From Deltaproteobacteria bacterium (GTDB taxonomy: Bacteria > Desulfobacterota > Syntrophia > Syntrophales > Smithellaceae), in assembly GCA_009668925.1 (NCBI GenBank), contig SBEK01000002.1, forward strand, positions 22,245 through 62,637: a stretch of 40,393 nucleotides of DNA, read 5' to 3'. Of this stretch, positions 6,819 through 15,549 are shown in pieces (position 1 is the first letter of the stretch; each line of letters starts with the position of its first letter). A program made the position numbers and the translations under genes. The notes under the pieces were generated by a model. That model saw only the letters and a list, made by a program, of their open reading frames with translations. It ran no database searches and was not told the DNA's origin.

Positions 6819-8989
6819 CAGACAGTAAGCGGCATAAAGGGCATTGACGAGATCATGCGTGCCGCGTCATGCTTCATGCGCCTGAGCTGGGGCAGGACTC
6901 CGGAGGCGGCAATGCGCACCATCTGCTGCCAGGCCGCCCGGGATTTCCCGCTTGTCTTGCCGCTTTCAAACAGCAGGCGGCTCGCGGCCCGGCGGACTTT
7001 TCCGCTGGAGGTTTTGAGGACGGTCCCCGGGTGCACCAGCGCCACTTCATCGGCGGCGGTTCCGACCAGATCCATGGCCAGCGCATTGATGCGTTCCTTA
7101 AGCGCCAGCAGCTTTGCAGGATCTTCTTCGCGCGTCTCCGCCATCACCACCAGCTTCTCCGTTTGACGGACGGTGTCGCGGGCGGCAAAGACCACAACGT
7201 TCCCTTTCCGGATGCCGGCCACGTTGCCCACGGCTTCTTCGAGTTCCTGGGGGTAAATGTTGCGGCCCGCACGGATGATGATGTCTTTGCGCCGCCCCGT
7301 AATAAAGATATCGCCGCCCACAATGTAGGCCATGTCTCCGGAATCGAGCCAGTCGCCGTGAAAGAGCGCCTGCGTATCTTCGGCGTTGTGGTAGTAGCCG
7401 GCCGTCGCCGAAGGTCCGCGGAAGTGGAGCATCCCTTCGTGGCGCTCCGGCACTTCCCGTTCATTGGCATCGACGATGCGCACCTCATGGCCGGGCAGCG
7501 GGTGGCCGCAGGCGACAAACTTCAAGACCCGATCGTCCGCTTCCTCCGAAGGCACCGCATGGCCGAGACGGACAAACACGTCGCGGTCAATCCGGTCAAC
7601 CAGCGGACCGCGACCCAGCGGCGGAAAAGCCAGGCCGACCGAACATTCCGCCAGCCCGTAAACCGGCATCATCGCTTCCCGCTTAAAGCCATAGGCGGCG
7701 AAGCGGCTGCAGAAATTCTCCACGGTATCGGGGCTCACCGGCTCGGCGCCGTTGCAGGCGATTCTCCAGGAAGAAAGATCGAGACCCCGGATATCCTCAT
7801 CGGTAATTCTTTTCAGACACAACTCGTAGGCAAAATTGGGCGCCGCCGAGATGGTGCCGCGGTGATGGTGAATGGCCCACAGCCAGCGGTGCGGCCGGGC
7901 AATGAAACTCAAAGGAGACATCACCGCCAAGAGCGCGGCGTAATAGAGGCTGCTCATCCATGTTCCAATGAGGCCCATGTCGTGGTACAGGGGGAGCCAG
8001 CTCACGATCACATCCGTGGACTTCACTTTCACGACCTCTCCCAGCGCCCGGACGTTGGCCAGCAGATTGGCATGGGTCAGCATGACGCCTTTGGGGTTGC
8101 CGGTGCTGCCGGATGTGTATTGGAGGAAGGCAATGTCGGTCCCGGCCGGGTCGTACGGTCTATACAGGGCGTGATCCGCCGTCAGTTCCCGGACCGTCGC
8201 CACGGTGTCCATGCTTTCCACCTGCGCCTTCAGGACATGCGCAAAGGCCTTGGCTTCCGGAATCGTGATCATCATCCTGGCGCCGCAGCTTTGCAGAATC
8301 GTGCTGTGGCGCCGCATGTGATCCTCCAGCTGGTTGAGGCGAAACGGCGGATAGATGGGGACCGGTATGCCGCCGGCCAGCAGAATCCCCAGAAACGTAA
8401 AAAAATACTCGCGGCCGGTGGGCAGCATAATCGAAACGGCATCCCCCGGCAGCAGTCCTTTGGCCTGGATACCGGCCGCCACGGCGCGCGCGCCGGAGGC
8501 GAGCTGCCGGTACGTCAGCTCTTCGATTTCATCCTGATCATTATACAGACGAAGATGAGGCCGGTCCGGGTTGTGCTCGACATGCCAGTCGAGGACATCG
8601 ATCAGCGTCCCGGCATCGTGCGGCAGGTCGTGCGCCTCGCCGATTTCCTCCGCCTTGGCCTCCTCCCGGGCCGCCGGCTTTACGGAATGCCCCGCGCCGG
8701 CAATGGCTTTCCACAAATCGCGGGCCGTCTCCGCGGTGATGAAAATTTCCTCCGGGAGATTGGCCCCCAGATTTCTTTCAATACGCGCGAGGAGCTCCAC
8801 CCTGGCGAGGCTGTCCAGCCCCAGATCCTGCGACAGCAGACTGCCGGGCAATATTTTTCTGCGTTTAGACCAGGTCGGATGGAGTTCGGAAACCAGCTCT
8901 CTGATAATTTCCAAGAGCCCGTCAATCGCCGGAGAGGAATCCGTCCGTGCTTCGTTGCTATCCCCGGCTTGTTTTTCTGCTGGCCCCAT
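6740..8989 (-). CDS. Acyl carrier domain + fatty acyl-AMP ligase (FAAL-like)
   Basis: About 749 residues from the ATG at 8989, preferred over ATGs at 9061 and 8998 because AGAAAGGA stands 8 bases before it. Residues about 20-100 are a phosphopantetheine carrier domain (LGLDSLARVEL, attachment Ser about residue 60). The rest is an adenylate-forming enzyme of the fatty acyl-AMP ligase type: YTSGSTGNPKGVMLTHANLL, SWLPLYHDMGLIG, PVYGLAECSVGLAF, DSGDMAYIVGGDIFITGRRKDIII and GKVRR near the end. It should activate a fatty acid as acyl-AMP and load it on its own carrier domain. The last 40 residues (after KHDAARMI) resemble nothing and are the PlsC coding sequence read in the wrong frame, evidence of a frameshift. 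Confidence 0.87.
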   Translation of the reverse strand: MGPAEKQAGDSNEARTDSSPAIDGLLEIIRELVSELHPTWSKRRKILPGSLLSQDLGLDSLARVELLARIERNLGANLPEEIFITAETARDLWKAIAGAGHSVKPAAREEAKAEEIGEAHDLPHDAGTLIDVLDWHVEHNPDRPHLRLYNDQDEIEELTYRQLASGARAVAAGIQAKGLLPGDAVSIMLPTGREYFFTFLGILLAGGIPVPIYPPFRLNQLEDHMRRHSTILQSCGARMMITIPEAKAFAHVLKAQVESMDTVATVRELTADHALYRPYDPAGTDIAFLQYTSGSTGNPKGVMLTHANLLANVRALGEVVKVKSTDVIVSWLPLYHDMGLIGTWMSSLYYAALLAVMSPLSFIARPHRWLWAIHHHRGTISAAPNFAYELCLKRITDEDIRGLDLSSWRIACNGAEPVSPDTVENFCSRFAAYGFKREAMMPVYGLAECSVGLAFPPLGRGPLVDRIDRDVFVRLGHAVPSEEADDRVLKFVACGHPLPGHEVRIVDANEREVPERHEGMLHFRGPSATAGYYHNAEDTQALFHGDWLDSGDMAYIVGGDIFITGRRKDIIIRAGRNIYPQELEEAVGNVAGIRKGNVVVFAARDTVRQTEKLVVMAETREEDPAKLLALKERINALAMDLVGTAADEVALVHPGTVLKTSSGKVRRAASRLLFESGKTSGKSRAAWQQMVRIAASGVLPQLRRMKHDAARMISSMPFMPLTVWCSSPSRRLWCGSACWASPHARGGGR

Positions 8990-9446
8990 CGCGCGCATCC
9001 TTTCTGACAAACGGATCTCTATCCGGTTATCGACGGACCGGCCCATCCGATTGCCGCACACATCACCCCGGCGCTCTTTGCCGAAGCGTGCTCATTTCCG
9101 CACCGCCGGTTGTCGCTTTTGATTAATTTTGTTTGCTTTCCCGTAAATGACAATATTAGTTCATTGATAGGCAATTGGTAGGAAAAGGTTCCAAGCTTTC
9201 GTTGTTCCGAGTCACCGGGCAACCCGTCCACCTCTCCCCCAGCGCCCCTGGATCAGAAATTCCTCGCCTCATGTGTTGCCGCCGCGCCGGAAGCCGGAGA
9301 CGGCCGGGCAATTAAAGAGGGCCAGCTCCCGGAGCCCCGGACGCCCTTTCGGGCCCCATAAATAATAATTGACACGCCCGATCGTTATTCGTATGTTTTG
9401 TCGTCAATTCAAAACATCCCTTTTGGCCGTATTGGCGAGGTGGCCT
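8990..9446. other. Divergent intergenic region
   Basis: It separates the acyl-AMP ligase (minus) from the CoA-transferase (plus). I see no credible gene. Bases 9115-9180 are AT-rich and probably hold the ligase promoter, although no minus-strand box pair is convincing. The plus-strand promoter at 9369 is listed separately. Confidence 0.5.
9369..9397 (+). promoter_or_regulatory. Sigma70-type promoter for the CoA-transferase gene
   Basis: TTGACA at 9369-9374, a 17-base spacer and TATGTT at 9392-9397. The predicted start of transcription near 9404 lies about 40 bases before the ATG at 9447, which supports that later start over earlier in-frame codons. Confidence 0.65.
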
Positions 9447-10754
9447 ATGTCCCCGTACCGCGATCTTTATCAAAAAAAGCTGATGACACCCGAGAACGCG
9501 GTCGCCTCGATTCCGAATGGCGGCCGGATTATTCATGGAATGGCCTCGGCGGAACCGCCGGCGCTCCTTGCCGCCATTGCCGGGAGATTGAGAGCCGGTG
9601 ATCTTAAGGGCATCGAGATCTATACCTTGTTTCCGGCCAAGCACGCCGCCTTGACCTATCTGGCGCCGGAATTCCGGGACTGCATGACCGCGTATTCCTG
9701 GTTTGTCTCGTTCGTCAACCGCGGATTCGTGCGCGTCGGGCTGGACTACTATGTCCCCAATCTGTTCCACCAGATCCCCCGATTGATCCGCGAGTTTATG
9801 GAGGTGGATGTCGCCATGACCACCGTATCCCCCATGGACAAAAACGGCTTCTTCACCTTCGGGACAGTGAATGATTATATCTCGACCGCGTCCCGATGCT
9901 GCAAAACCCTCATGGTCGAAGTAAACGAGAACATGCCGCGCGTTTTCGGCGATTCCCTGCTGCATGTGTCGGAGGTGGACGCGATTGTGGAGCACAACGA
10001 GCCCCTCATGGAAGTCGGCATGGTGACCCCCAAGCCCGAAGCCGAAGCGATCGCGCGCATCGTTGCCGCCCAGGTTCCTGACGGGGCCACTCTCCAGGTG
10101 GGAATCGGCGGCATACCCGCCAAGGTCTGCGAATTCTTAAGCGACCGGAAAGACCTGGGCATCCACAGTGAACTCTTCAATCCGGCTTTAATGAAGCTGA
10201 TAGAGCAGGGGGCGGCCACCGGACGCAGAAAAAATCTGAACCCCCGCAAGCACGTTTTCACCAATGTCCTGGGCGACGATGAACTCTACAAGTTCGTCCA
10301 CGACAATCCCAGCTGCGAAAGCTATCCGGTTTCGTATGTGAACGACCCGGTCACCATCGCCGGGCAGGACAATTTCATTTCCATCAACGCCACCATTGAA
10401 GTGGATCTGCTGGGACAGTGCAATTCGGAAACCCTGGACGGGGCGCAGTTCTCCGGCACCGGGGGGCAGCTGGATTTTGTGCGCGGGGCGTTCAACTCGC
10501 GGGGTGGAAAATCCATCATCGCCTTTTACGCGACGGCGCATGACGGCACGGTATCCCGCATTGTGCCGCGTCTGGGGACGGGCAACGCCATCACGGTGCC
10601 CCGGATGGATACACACTATCTGGCCACGGAGTACGGCATCGTCAACCTGAAAGGCAAATCCACCCGCGACAGGGCATTGGCGGTGATCAGCCTCGCGCAC
10701 CCGCGTTTCCGGGACGAACTGCTCCGGGAAGCGGAAAACATGTATCTGGTGTGA
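9447..10754 (+). CDS. Acetyl-CoA hydrolase/transferase family protein (4-hydroxybutyrate CoA-transferase-like)
   Basis: 435 residues from the ATG at 9447, which has GCGAGGTGG upstream; the longer open frame would begin inside the promoter. The N-terminal part matches the acetyl-CoA hydrolase/transferase N domain (DLYQKKLMTPENAVASIPNG). The C-terminal domain has VGIGGIPAKVCEFL, NATIEVDLLGQCNSE (region expected to carry the catalytic Glu that forms the glutamyl-CoA thioester) and GTGGQLDFVRGAF. Members move CoA between acyl-CoA and a carboxylic acid (often acetate, butyrate, 4-hydroxybutyrate). It stands alone with its own promoter and no obvious partner. Acceptor and donor acids cannot be told apart here. 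Confidence 0.87.
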   Translation: MSPYRDLYQKKLMTPENAVASIPNGGRIIHGMASAEPPALLAAIAGRLRAGDLKGIEIYTLFPAKHAALTYLAPEFRDCMTAYSWFVSFVNRGFVRVGLDYYVPNLFHQIPRLIREFMEVDVAMTTVSPMDKNGFFTFGTVNDYISTASRCCKTLMVEVNENMPRVFGDSLLHVSEVDAIVEHNEPLMEVGMVTPKPEAEAIARIVAAQVPDGATLQVGIGGIPAKVCEFLSDRKDLGIHSELFNPALMKLIEQGAATGRRKNLNPRKHVFTNVLGDDELYKFVHDNPSCESYPVSYVNDPVTIAGQDNFISINATIEVDLLGQCNSETLDGAQFSGTGGQLDFVRGAFNSRGGKSIIAFYATAHDGTVSRIVPRLGTGNAITVPRMDTHYLATEYGIVNLKGKSTRDRALAVISLAHPRFRDELLREAENMYLV

Positions 10755-10915
10755 AAAAATCGAACAAAAACCTGTCCTGCCGATGATCCGGGCGGTTTCC
10801 GGCGCATGGGACCGCTCACGTCGCTCTGACCAGCGCATAACCTGCCTGCACGTCATCAGGCCCGTTCGCGAGCGGATATCGCGGCTCTCCCCGTCACAAC
10901 GACAAAGGCTTTTGA

Positions 10916-11683
10916 TCACTTCTTTCTCAGATTGCGGAAATCGGGTTTTCGCTTTTCGATAAAGGCGGTCACGGCCTCGGTCCTCTCCGGCGCATCGGCG
11001 AGTCTGTCCGAGGCCTCGTGCTCGGCTTTAATGGCGGCGTCTATTCCCGCCCTGTGGGCTACCTTCAGGCACCGCTTGGTTTCCCGGAGAGAAATGAGCG
11101 GCCACTGCGCGATCTCGGCGGCTTTCGCCATGGTCTTGGGCAGAAGTTCATCATCGCGGAACTTGCGGGAGGCGATTCCCGATGTCACCGCCATGTCGGC
11201 GTCAATCCACTGGGCCGTCAACAGGATCTCAGCCGCCCGCTGCGGTCCTGCGACCGCTTGCAGCATATAGGTGCTGGCAAATTCAGGCGCTATCGCCAGG
11301 CTGTTAAACGGCAGGCGCAGGCGCAGACTTTCACCCACGTAAACCACATCGCAATGGAACAGCACGGTCGCGCCTCCGCCGACGGCGACGCCCCGGGCCG
11401 CGGCGATGAGCGGTTTGTCAAAGTCGATGACCGCGCGCTCCAGAATCCGGTAGCTCAAAAGCGCTCCGGCAACGGCGGATTCCTTTAAATCCTGACCCGC
11501 CGAAAAATCACTGCCCGCGCCGGTGAGAACAACCACAGTGACGTCGTCATCCTCGCGCGCGGCATCCAGCGCCGCGGCCAGCGCCTTCCACTGCTCGGAG
11601 TTAAATGCGTTCTTCTTGTCGGGCCGGTTCATCGCCAATAACAGGATGCCGTCTTTCGATTCTTTCAATACCGTCTGGCTCAT
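10916..11683 (-). CDS. Enoyl-CoA hydratase/isomerase family protein
   Basis: 255 residues, the usual length for a single-domain crotonase. Visible signatures: NRPDKKNAFNSEQW near the N-terminus, the oxyanion-hole segment DFSAGQDLKES, the GVAVGGGATVLFHCD block, and APEFASTYML, whose Glu aligns with the catalytic Glu of the hydratase family. It would hydrate or isomerise a 2-enoyl-CoA in beta-oxidation-like metabolism in the cytosol. ATG has AAAGAGG upstream. It stands alone on the minus strand, convergent with the CoA-transferase; nothing visible restricts chain length. Confidence 0.88.
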   Translation of the reverse strand: MSQTVLKESKDGILLLAMNRPDKKNAFNSEQWKALAAALDAAREDDDVTVVVLTGAGSDFSAGQDLKESAVAGALLSYRILERAVIDFDKPLIAAARGVAVGGGATVLFHCDVVYVGESLRLRLPFNSLAIAPEFASTYMLQAVAGPQRAAEILLTAQWIDADMAVTSGIASRKFRDDELLPKTMAKAAEIAQWPLISLRETKRCLKVAHRAGIDAAIKAEHEASDRLADAPERTEAVTAFIEKRKPDFRNLRKK

Positions 11684-12048
11684 CTGGCTGCCTCTTTCAT
11701 GGGAATTATTTTTGATCCGGAAACGATGTCCTTCGTTTTATCGCTTTCGCCGTCTGCAATGCCTGCCGGGACAGCTTCCCCGGTTTTCCCGGGTGCTTAT
11801 TGCCCTCGCTCCCGTCAACAGGTTTCGGGGCAAATTCATTGGTTTTTTCTATCACACTTTAATGAATCCGTCATCCTGGACAATTTCTTCCGGGCGATGA
11901 GGGACATGATCCGATCGTCCGTCACCACGGCGCCACTCTGAACCTCCGGCCGTCCATGATGCGGCGAAATTCATTTGCATATATCCGGTGATTGCTGTAA
12001 TTCATCGGAAACAGCGCGAAGCTGATTGGATAATGACAGGAGCCATTC
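11684..12048. other. Divergent intergenic region
   Basis: No gene is supported. It should contain the promoters of the enoyl-CoA hydratase (minus) and of the small unknown gene at 12049 (plus). Short frames read through it but lack ribosome sites and family likeness. Confidence 0.5.
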
Positions 12049-12402
12049 ATGAGTTGGGAAAACGTTCATACGACCGTGAGGTACATGATCGCGGAGATCA
12101 AGGCCCACATCAAACAGAATCATATCGCCCCGGAGGAAGATGATCAGAAGATGAATTTCCATTTTCCTCCCGGTGCGGACATGCAAAAGCTTGGGGAGCT
12201 CGCCATCGACCGCTCGGTCGAGGACCGGATTGTCGCCAAAGTTCTGGAAGAATTAAACAGCAAGCGATCGTTGATTGTCTCGCTGGATCAGAAGGAGCTG
12301 CTGCAGCTTGTCGGCGATGCCACAGCGGCGTCCATGACGGCGATTGCCGGGGCCGGCGGCGGGAAGGAAGGCCATTCTTCCGGCGGCGAACAGCAGCCGT
12401 GA
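12049..12402 (+). CDS. Conserved-looking protein of unknown function
   Basis: 117 residues, not recognised. ACAGGAG stands before the ATG at good spacing, and an intrinsic terminator follows 70 bases after the stop, so it looks like a real single-gene unit. The composition is polar and charged: an N-terminal helix (TVRYMIAEIKAHIKQN), a central amphipathic stretch with DRSVEDRIVAKVLEELN, then LIVSLDQKELLQLVGDA and a Gly/Ser-rich tail. There is no signal peptide, membrane helix or cysteine. It is probably a small soluble, largely helical cytosolic protein. Confidence 0.6.
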   Translation: MSWENVHTTVRYMIAEIKAHIKQNHIAPEEDDQKMNFHFPPGADMQKLGELAIDRSVEDRIVAKVLEELNSKRSLIVSLDQKELLQLVGDATAASMTAIAGAGGGKEGHSSGGEQQP

Positions 12403-12474
12403 AGAAGAAGACCGCTGAAATTCCGGGTTTCCTGATCAAGCAAAAGGCAAGGCAGAATCAGTGCCCCTCCAGAA

Positions 12475-12502
12475 AAAAGCCGGGAGTCGCCTCCCGGCTT
12501 TT
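12475..12502. terminator. Bidirectional intrinsic terminator
   Basis: Perfect 12-bp stem AAAAGCCGGGAG / CTCCCGGCTTTT with a four-base loop, T-rich on both strands. It separates the convergent genes at 12049 (plus) and 12561 (minus) and can serve both. Confidence 0.9.
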
Positions 12503-12560
12503 CTTTTGCCATGAACCGAACAATTTCAGGGGCGATCCTCTTTCACGCCCCGGCCACTTC

Positions 12561-13463
12561 CTATTCCGTGTAAGGCGGTTCCCCCTGGACGGATTTTGTC
12601 AACTCCAGGGCCTTCTTCACCTGATCCCGGGTTCCGCGGAAAACGATCCACACGCTTCCTTCCGCGCCGCTGACGCCGCCGGCGCTGCATTGGAAGGCTT
12701 CCGCTCCCGTCAAAATCTTAATGGCTTCCAGCTCCGTCACAATGTCTCCGGTCAAAAGCCACATGGAGGGAATATTGTGGCCGGGAAACAACGCCTTCCA
12801 GCTGCCGGCCGGAGGAGACAGAGTCTCCATCGGGTCGCGCATCTTCAGCGTCAGATCCACGAGATCACCGGCAACCAGCTTCTCCAGCCCGACCGGGATG
12901 ATCAGGTGAGCCTTGCGCGCCACGATGATGGGCATGGTAGCCCCCGTTGTCCCGGCTTCGGGATGGAGGATATTAACCGCCGCAAGCTTGTTTTTGTAAT
13001 CCAGGGCGTTCGCCCCCTTGATCACAACATCGCCCCGCTTCAATTTCTTCGCAGCCTCTTCCAGGGAAATATCAAGAACCTTGCCTTTTTCCAAAATCAG
13101 GTGATTGACCGGTTTGGTCTTGGGCAGATACTTGGTTCCTTTTTCGGGTTCAATTCTTCCCGTCACAAAGGCTGCATGATTGGATTTGGTCCCGGCGATT
13201 TCTTCCGCAACGTAGGCATTGGTCGTCCCTTTAATGACAATGACCATTCCGTTGGCCAGAGCGCTTTTCACGACCGGCATCTGCGCCACGGCTTTGCCGA
13301 TCAATCTCTTGGATTCGGCAACCGTCAGAATCGCTCCGCTCTGGACGATTTTAGCTTGTCCCGCGCTTCCTGATTCCGCTGCGGACGAGATTCCGGAGAA
13401 CAGCCCTTGCCCGCCGATGGCCAGGACACCGAGAAAAATAATCACTCTCCATAACGTATTCAT
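12561..13463 (-). CDS. Exported protein of unknown function
   Basis: About 300 residues. Two ATGs adjoin (13466 and 13463); AGGAGGAAC fits the second better. Residues 1-28 are a signal peptide (Lys/Arg-poor start, hydrophobic core VIIFLGVLAIGG, cleavage near SSAAES), so the protein is periplasmic or outer. The mature part has GMVIVIKGTTNAYVAEE, KPVNHLILEKGKVLDIS, KRGDVVIKGANALD and HLIIPVGLEKLVAGDLVDL, a beta-rich look with repeated Val/Ile-Lys-Gly turns. A late SVWIVFRGT strand precedes the C-terminal helix. I do not recognise the family. It is monocistronic, ending at the shared terminator. Confidence 0.7.
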   Translation of the reverse strand: MNTLWRVIIFLGVLAIGGQGLFSGISSAAESGSAGQAKIVQSGAILTVAESKRLIGKAVAQMPVVKSALANGMVIVIKGTTNAYVAEEIAGTKSNHAAFVTGRIEPEKGTKYLPKTKPVNHLILEKGKVLDISLEEAAKKLKRGDVVIKGANALDYKNKLAAVNILHPEAGTTGATMPIIVARKAHLIIPVGLEKLVAGDLVDLTLKMRDPMETLSPPAGSWKALFPGHNIPSMWLLTGDIVTELEAIKILTGAEAFQCSAGGVSGAEGSVWIVFRGTRDQVKKALELTKSVQGEPPYTE

Positions 13464-13763
13464 CATGTTCCTCCTTTTGCTTACAAACGGACTTTGTTTA
13501 AGTACAATGTTGCGCACTCAGCGAAATTGCATGCGGCTCACTCTAAAACGCAATGTGCCGGACATCTCCCCATCTGCGCATTTTCCCTCACCGCTGTCTG
13601 ACGGTGATAATCTAGCATGCCGGCGTTCAGTAAATCAAAGGGAATGTTGATGAGAATTCCCTGCGTCCGAGACCATCCCTATCGCCAAAAAAAACAACGA
13701 AATCCGATTCGAACCGTGGTAAGTTTTCAAAGGAAAAGAATATTCATCGGGAGGGAAAGGACT
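13464..13763. other. Divergent intergenic region
   Basis: No gene is supported. It lies between the exported unknown gene (minus) and the Isf-like flavoprotein (plus) and must hold both promoters. A small inverted repeat CACCG-N8-CGGTG sits near 13590-13607, followed by GATAAT, a possible minus-10 box whose partner box is poor. Confidence 0.4.
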
Positions 13764-14441
13764 ATGAAGATCACCGCAATTATCGGCAGTCCCCGAGGCG
13801 CAAAAGGAGCGACCGGCAGGCTCGCGCAAATCGTGATCAAGGGGGCCGGGCGGCAGGGCGCCGACACGGAAATTTTTACCATCAAAGGGCAGGAAATCAA
13901 ACCGTGCAGAGCCTGCGATATCTGTCACCGGGACGGCGTATGCCCGCAGAAAGACTCTTTCCGGGCAATCCAAGAAAGTATCGATAAAGCCGATGGCATT
14001 ATTCTCGCCAGCCCCAACTATATATTCCAGGTCAGCGCCCAATTGAAAGCCTTCCTGGACCGCTCGGCCGGGGCGCTTCATCTGCAGACGTTTGAGGGAA
14101 AGTACGGCGCGGCCGTGGTCACGTCGGGCGGTGGTGATGAAGCGCCCATCGCGGACTACATGCAGCATTTTCTCGCCATTGCCGGCGCGATTCCGGTCGG
14201 CGCCGTCTGGGCGACGATGGGCCGAATCCGGAACTATGATTTTCCTCCGGAGCTTGTGCAAAGGGCTCGCGCCCTGGGCGAGAGGCTTGTCCAGGCCTGG
14301 AAAAACAAGGAAACAAACCCCGCATACGCCGAGGTGACGCGGACGTTCCATAAGCGCATGCGTTCTCTGATGCAATACCGCAGAGAGGAATGGCCCTACG
14401 AATACGGATACTGGAAGACGCACCGGGGATTGAAGGACTGA
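13764..14441 (+). CDS. Iron-sulfur flavoprotein (Isf-like), NADPH-dependent FMN reductase fold
   Basis: 225 residues from the ATG at 13764 (GGGAGGGAAAGG upstream). The N-terminus MKITAIIGSPRGAKGATG is the FMN phosphate loop of the flavodoxin/FMN-reductase fold. Cys48, Cys51, Cys54 and Cys60 give the compact C-x2-C-x2-C-x5-C motif typical of archaeal and anaerobe iron-sulfur flavoproteins with one [4Fe-4S] cluster. ASPNYIFQVSAQLKAFLDRS is the second FMN-binding loop. Known members pass electrons to oxygen, peroxide or other acceptors in anaerobes, so oxidative-stress defence is plausible, especially with an OsmC gene next. Substrate not shown by sequence. Confidence 0.87.
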   Translation: MKITAIIGSPRGAKGATGRLAQIVIKGAGRQGADTEIFTIKGQEIKPCRACDICHRDGVCPQKDSFRAIQESIDKADGIILASPNYIFQVSAQLKAFLDRSAGALHLQTFEGKYGAAVVTSGGGDEAPIADYMQHFLAIAGAIPVGAVWATMGRIRNYDFPPELVQRARALGERLVQAWKNKETNPAYAEVTRTFHKRMRSLMQYRREEWPYEYGYWKTHRGLKD

Positions 14442-14484
14442 GGAGAATCGGGGAACGATGGGGTCGTTTGCGGCCAACAAATAT

Positions 14485-14513
14485 TTGACGCGGCCGCCGG
14501 GCCTGTATATACT
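14485..14513 (+). promoter_or_regulatory. Sigma70-type promoter for the OsmC-family gene
   Basis: TTGACG at 14485-14490, a 17-base spacer and TATACT at 14508-14513. The predicted transcript begins near 14520, giving a leader of only about 15 bases that contains the AAGAGG ribosome site. Confidence 0.65.
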
Positions 14514-14534
14514 GATGCGCAAGAGGTAAAAGAC

Positions 14535-15020
14535 ATGACCGAGAACGAAGATATTTCAGACGAATTGCAAGCCGCGGGCTACAAGCAAAAGATTGATCAG
14601 GTCGTGAAGAGCGCCCTGGTCTGGCAGCGTGATCTGGTGTTCACCGGATCCACGCCGCAGGGATATGAGATTGAGTTCGATGCCCAGGCGCAGTGGGGAT
14701 GCAAACCGACGGAGGCCCTTTTGCTGAGCCTGGCCGGCTGCCTGGGGATCGATGTCATGTCGATCCTGAAGAAAATGCGGATGGAGCCGGCAAGTTTTCG
14801 GGTGGAGATCGAAGGAGAGCGCAATCCGACGCCGCCCCAATATTACAAGGCCGTCGACATCGTTTTGCACATTGCCGGAAATCATCTGGACGCAAAGAAA
14901 GTGGAGCGGGCCATTGCCCTGTCGCGGGACAAGTACTGTTCCGTTTATAACTCTCTGCGCCCGGATTTATCACTTAAGGTTCGTTATGTCCTGGAAGAGA
15001 AAGAGCCTCGCCGGGAATAA
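14535..15020 (+). CDS. OsmC family peroxiredoxin-like protein
   Basis: 161 residues with the OsmC/Ohr fold pattern. The first redox Cys (Cys69) is in SLAGCLGIDV and the second (Cys135) in DKYCSVYNSL, the usual pair; PTEALLLSLAGC is the family's central helix. OsmC/Ohr proteins reduce organic hydroperoxides by a Cys thiolate, with dithiol regeneration; some anaerobe members have other, unknown thiol chemistry. It follows the iron-sulfur flavoprotein by 93 bases but has its own strong promoter. Cytosolic. Confidence 0.85.
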   Translation: MTENEDISDELQAAGYKQKIDQVVKSALVWQRDLVFTGSTPQGYEIEFDAQAQWGCKPTEALLLSLAGCLGIDVMSILKKMRMEPASFRVEIEGERNPTPPQYYKAVDIVLHIAGNHLDAKKVERAIALSRDKYCSVYNSLRPDLSLKVRYVLEEKEPRRE

Positions 15021-15270
15021 TCCAAGAGCCGATGTCCGTCACACAATGCTTTATCATTTGCCCTTCTCCCATCCGGGAAAGCAGACTCCTTTTGATATCC
15101 GATCCCCCGGTGAACGCGCATCCCGTTTCGTTTCTTAATCACGGTGACCTATGCTGCCGGAAGGGGACGATGCGCGTGGATGAGGATTCATACTTGATTG
15201 TCTGAAGGCTGTTTGATATTGAGAAGTGCGTTTTCCAGTCCGCTCGGTATAACACAAGGGGGATGATCCG

Positions 15271-15465
15271 ATGGATGCAGCTTTATGGATTGTGATAATC
15301 ATTTTTTCCGTCGCCTTTCTTTTATGGATTTACAAGGACGGAAAATTTCACCATCTCCTGGATACGAAAATCAAGAATTACAGGTCACCGGAGATATTTA
15401 TTATTTTATATACAATGCTGATCATCATTTCCCTGGCCATCAGCATCTTTCATTTGATCAGGTAA
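15271..15465 (+). CDS. Small two-helix membrane protein
   Basis: 64 residues: a membrane helix at about 4-20 (ALWIVIIIFSVAFLLWIY), a short polar loop (KDGKFHHLLDTKIKNYRS) and a second helix at about 42-62. GGGGGATGATCCG precedes the ATG. It is not a family I recognise. The 250 bases upstream contain no gene, and a candidate minus-10 (TATAAC near 15248) with no good partner box. Confidence 0.6.
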   Translation: MDAALWIVIIIFSVAFLLWIYKDGKFHHLLDTKIKNYRSPEIFIILYTMLIIISLAISIFHLIR

Positions 15466-15549
15466 TAGGCTGTTGCAGCCAGAGGCCGATAATAAGGATG
15501 GCCCCGTTTTCTTCGCCGGTAAAAATACGCCCCAGGAGGAACCGCTTAA

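Noticed and set aside
6738..6870. Programmed ribosomal frameshift joining the ligase and PlsC
   Set aside because: I see no slippery heptamer or clear stimulatory stem at the junction; a mutation or sequence error is simpler.
6869..9007. 712-codon open frame on the plus strand
   Set aside because: It is antisense to the acyl-AMP ligase, has no family likeness and reflects the GC-rich codon use of that gene.
13690..13715. GATTCGAACC resembling a tRNA T-loop on the minus strand
   Set aside because: The flanking bases cannot form the five-pair T-stem and no anticodon or acceptor stem is found.
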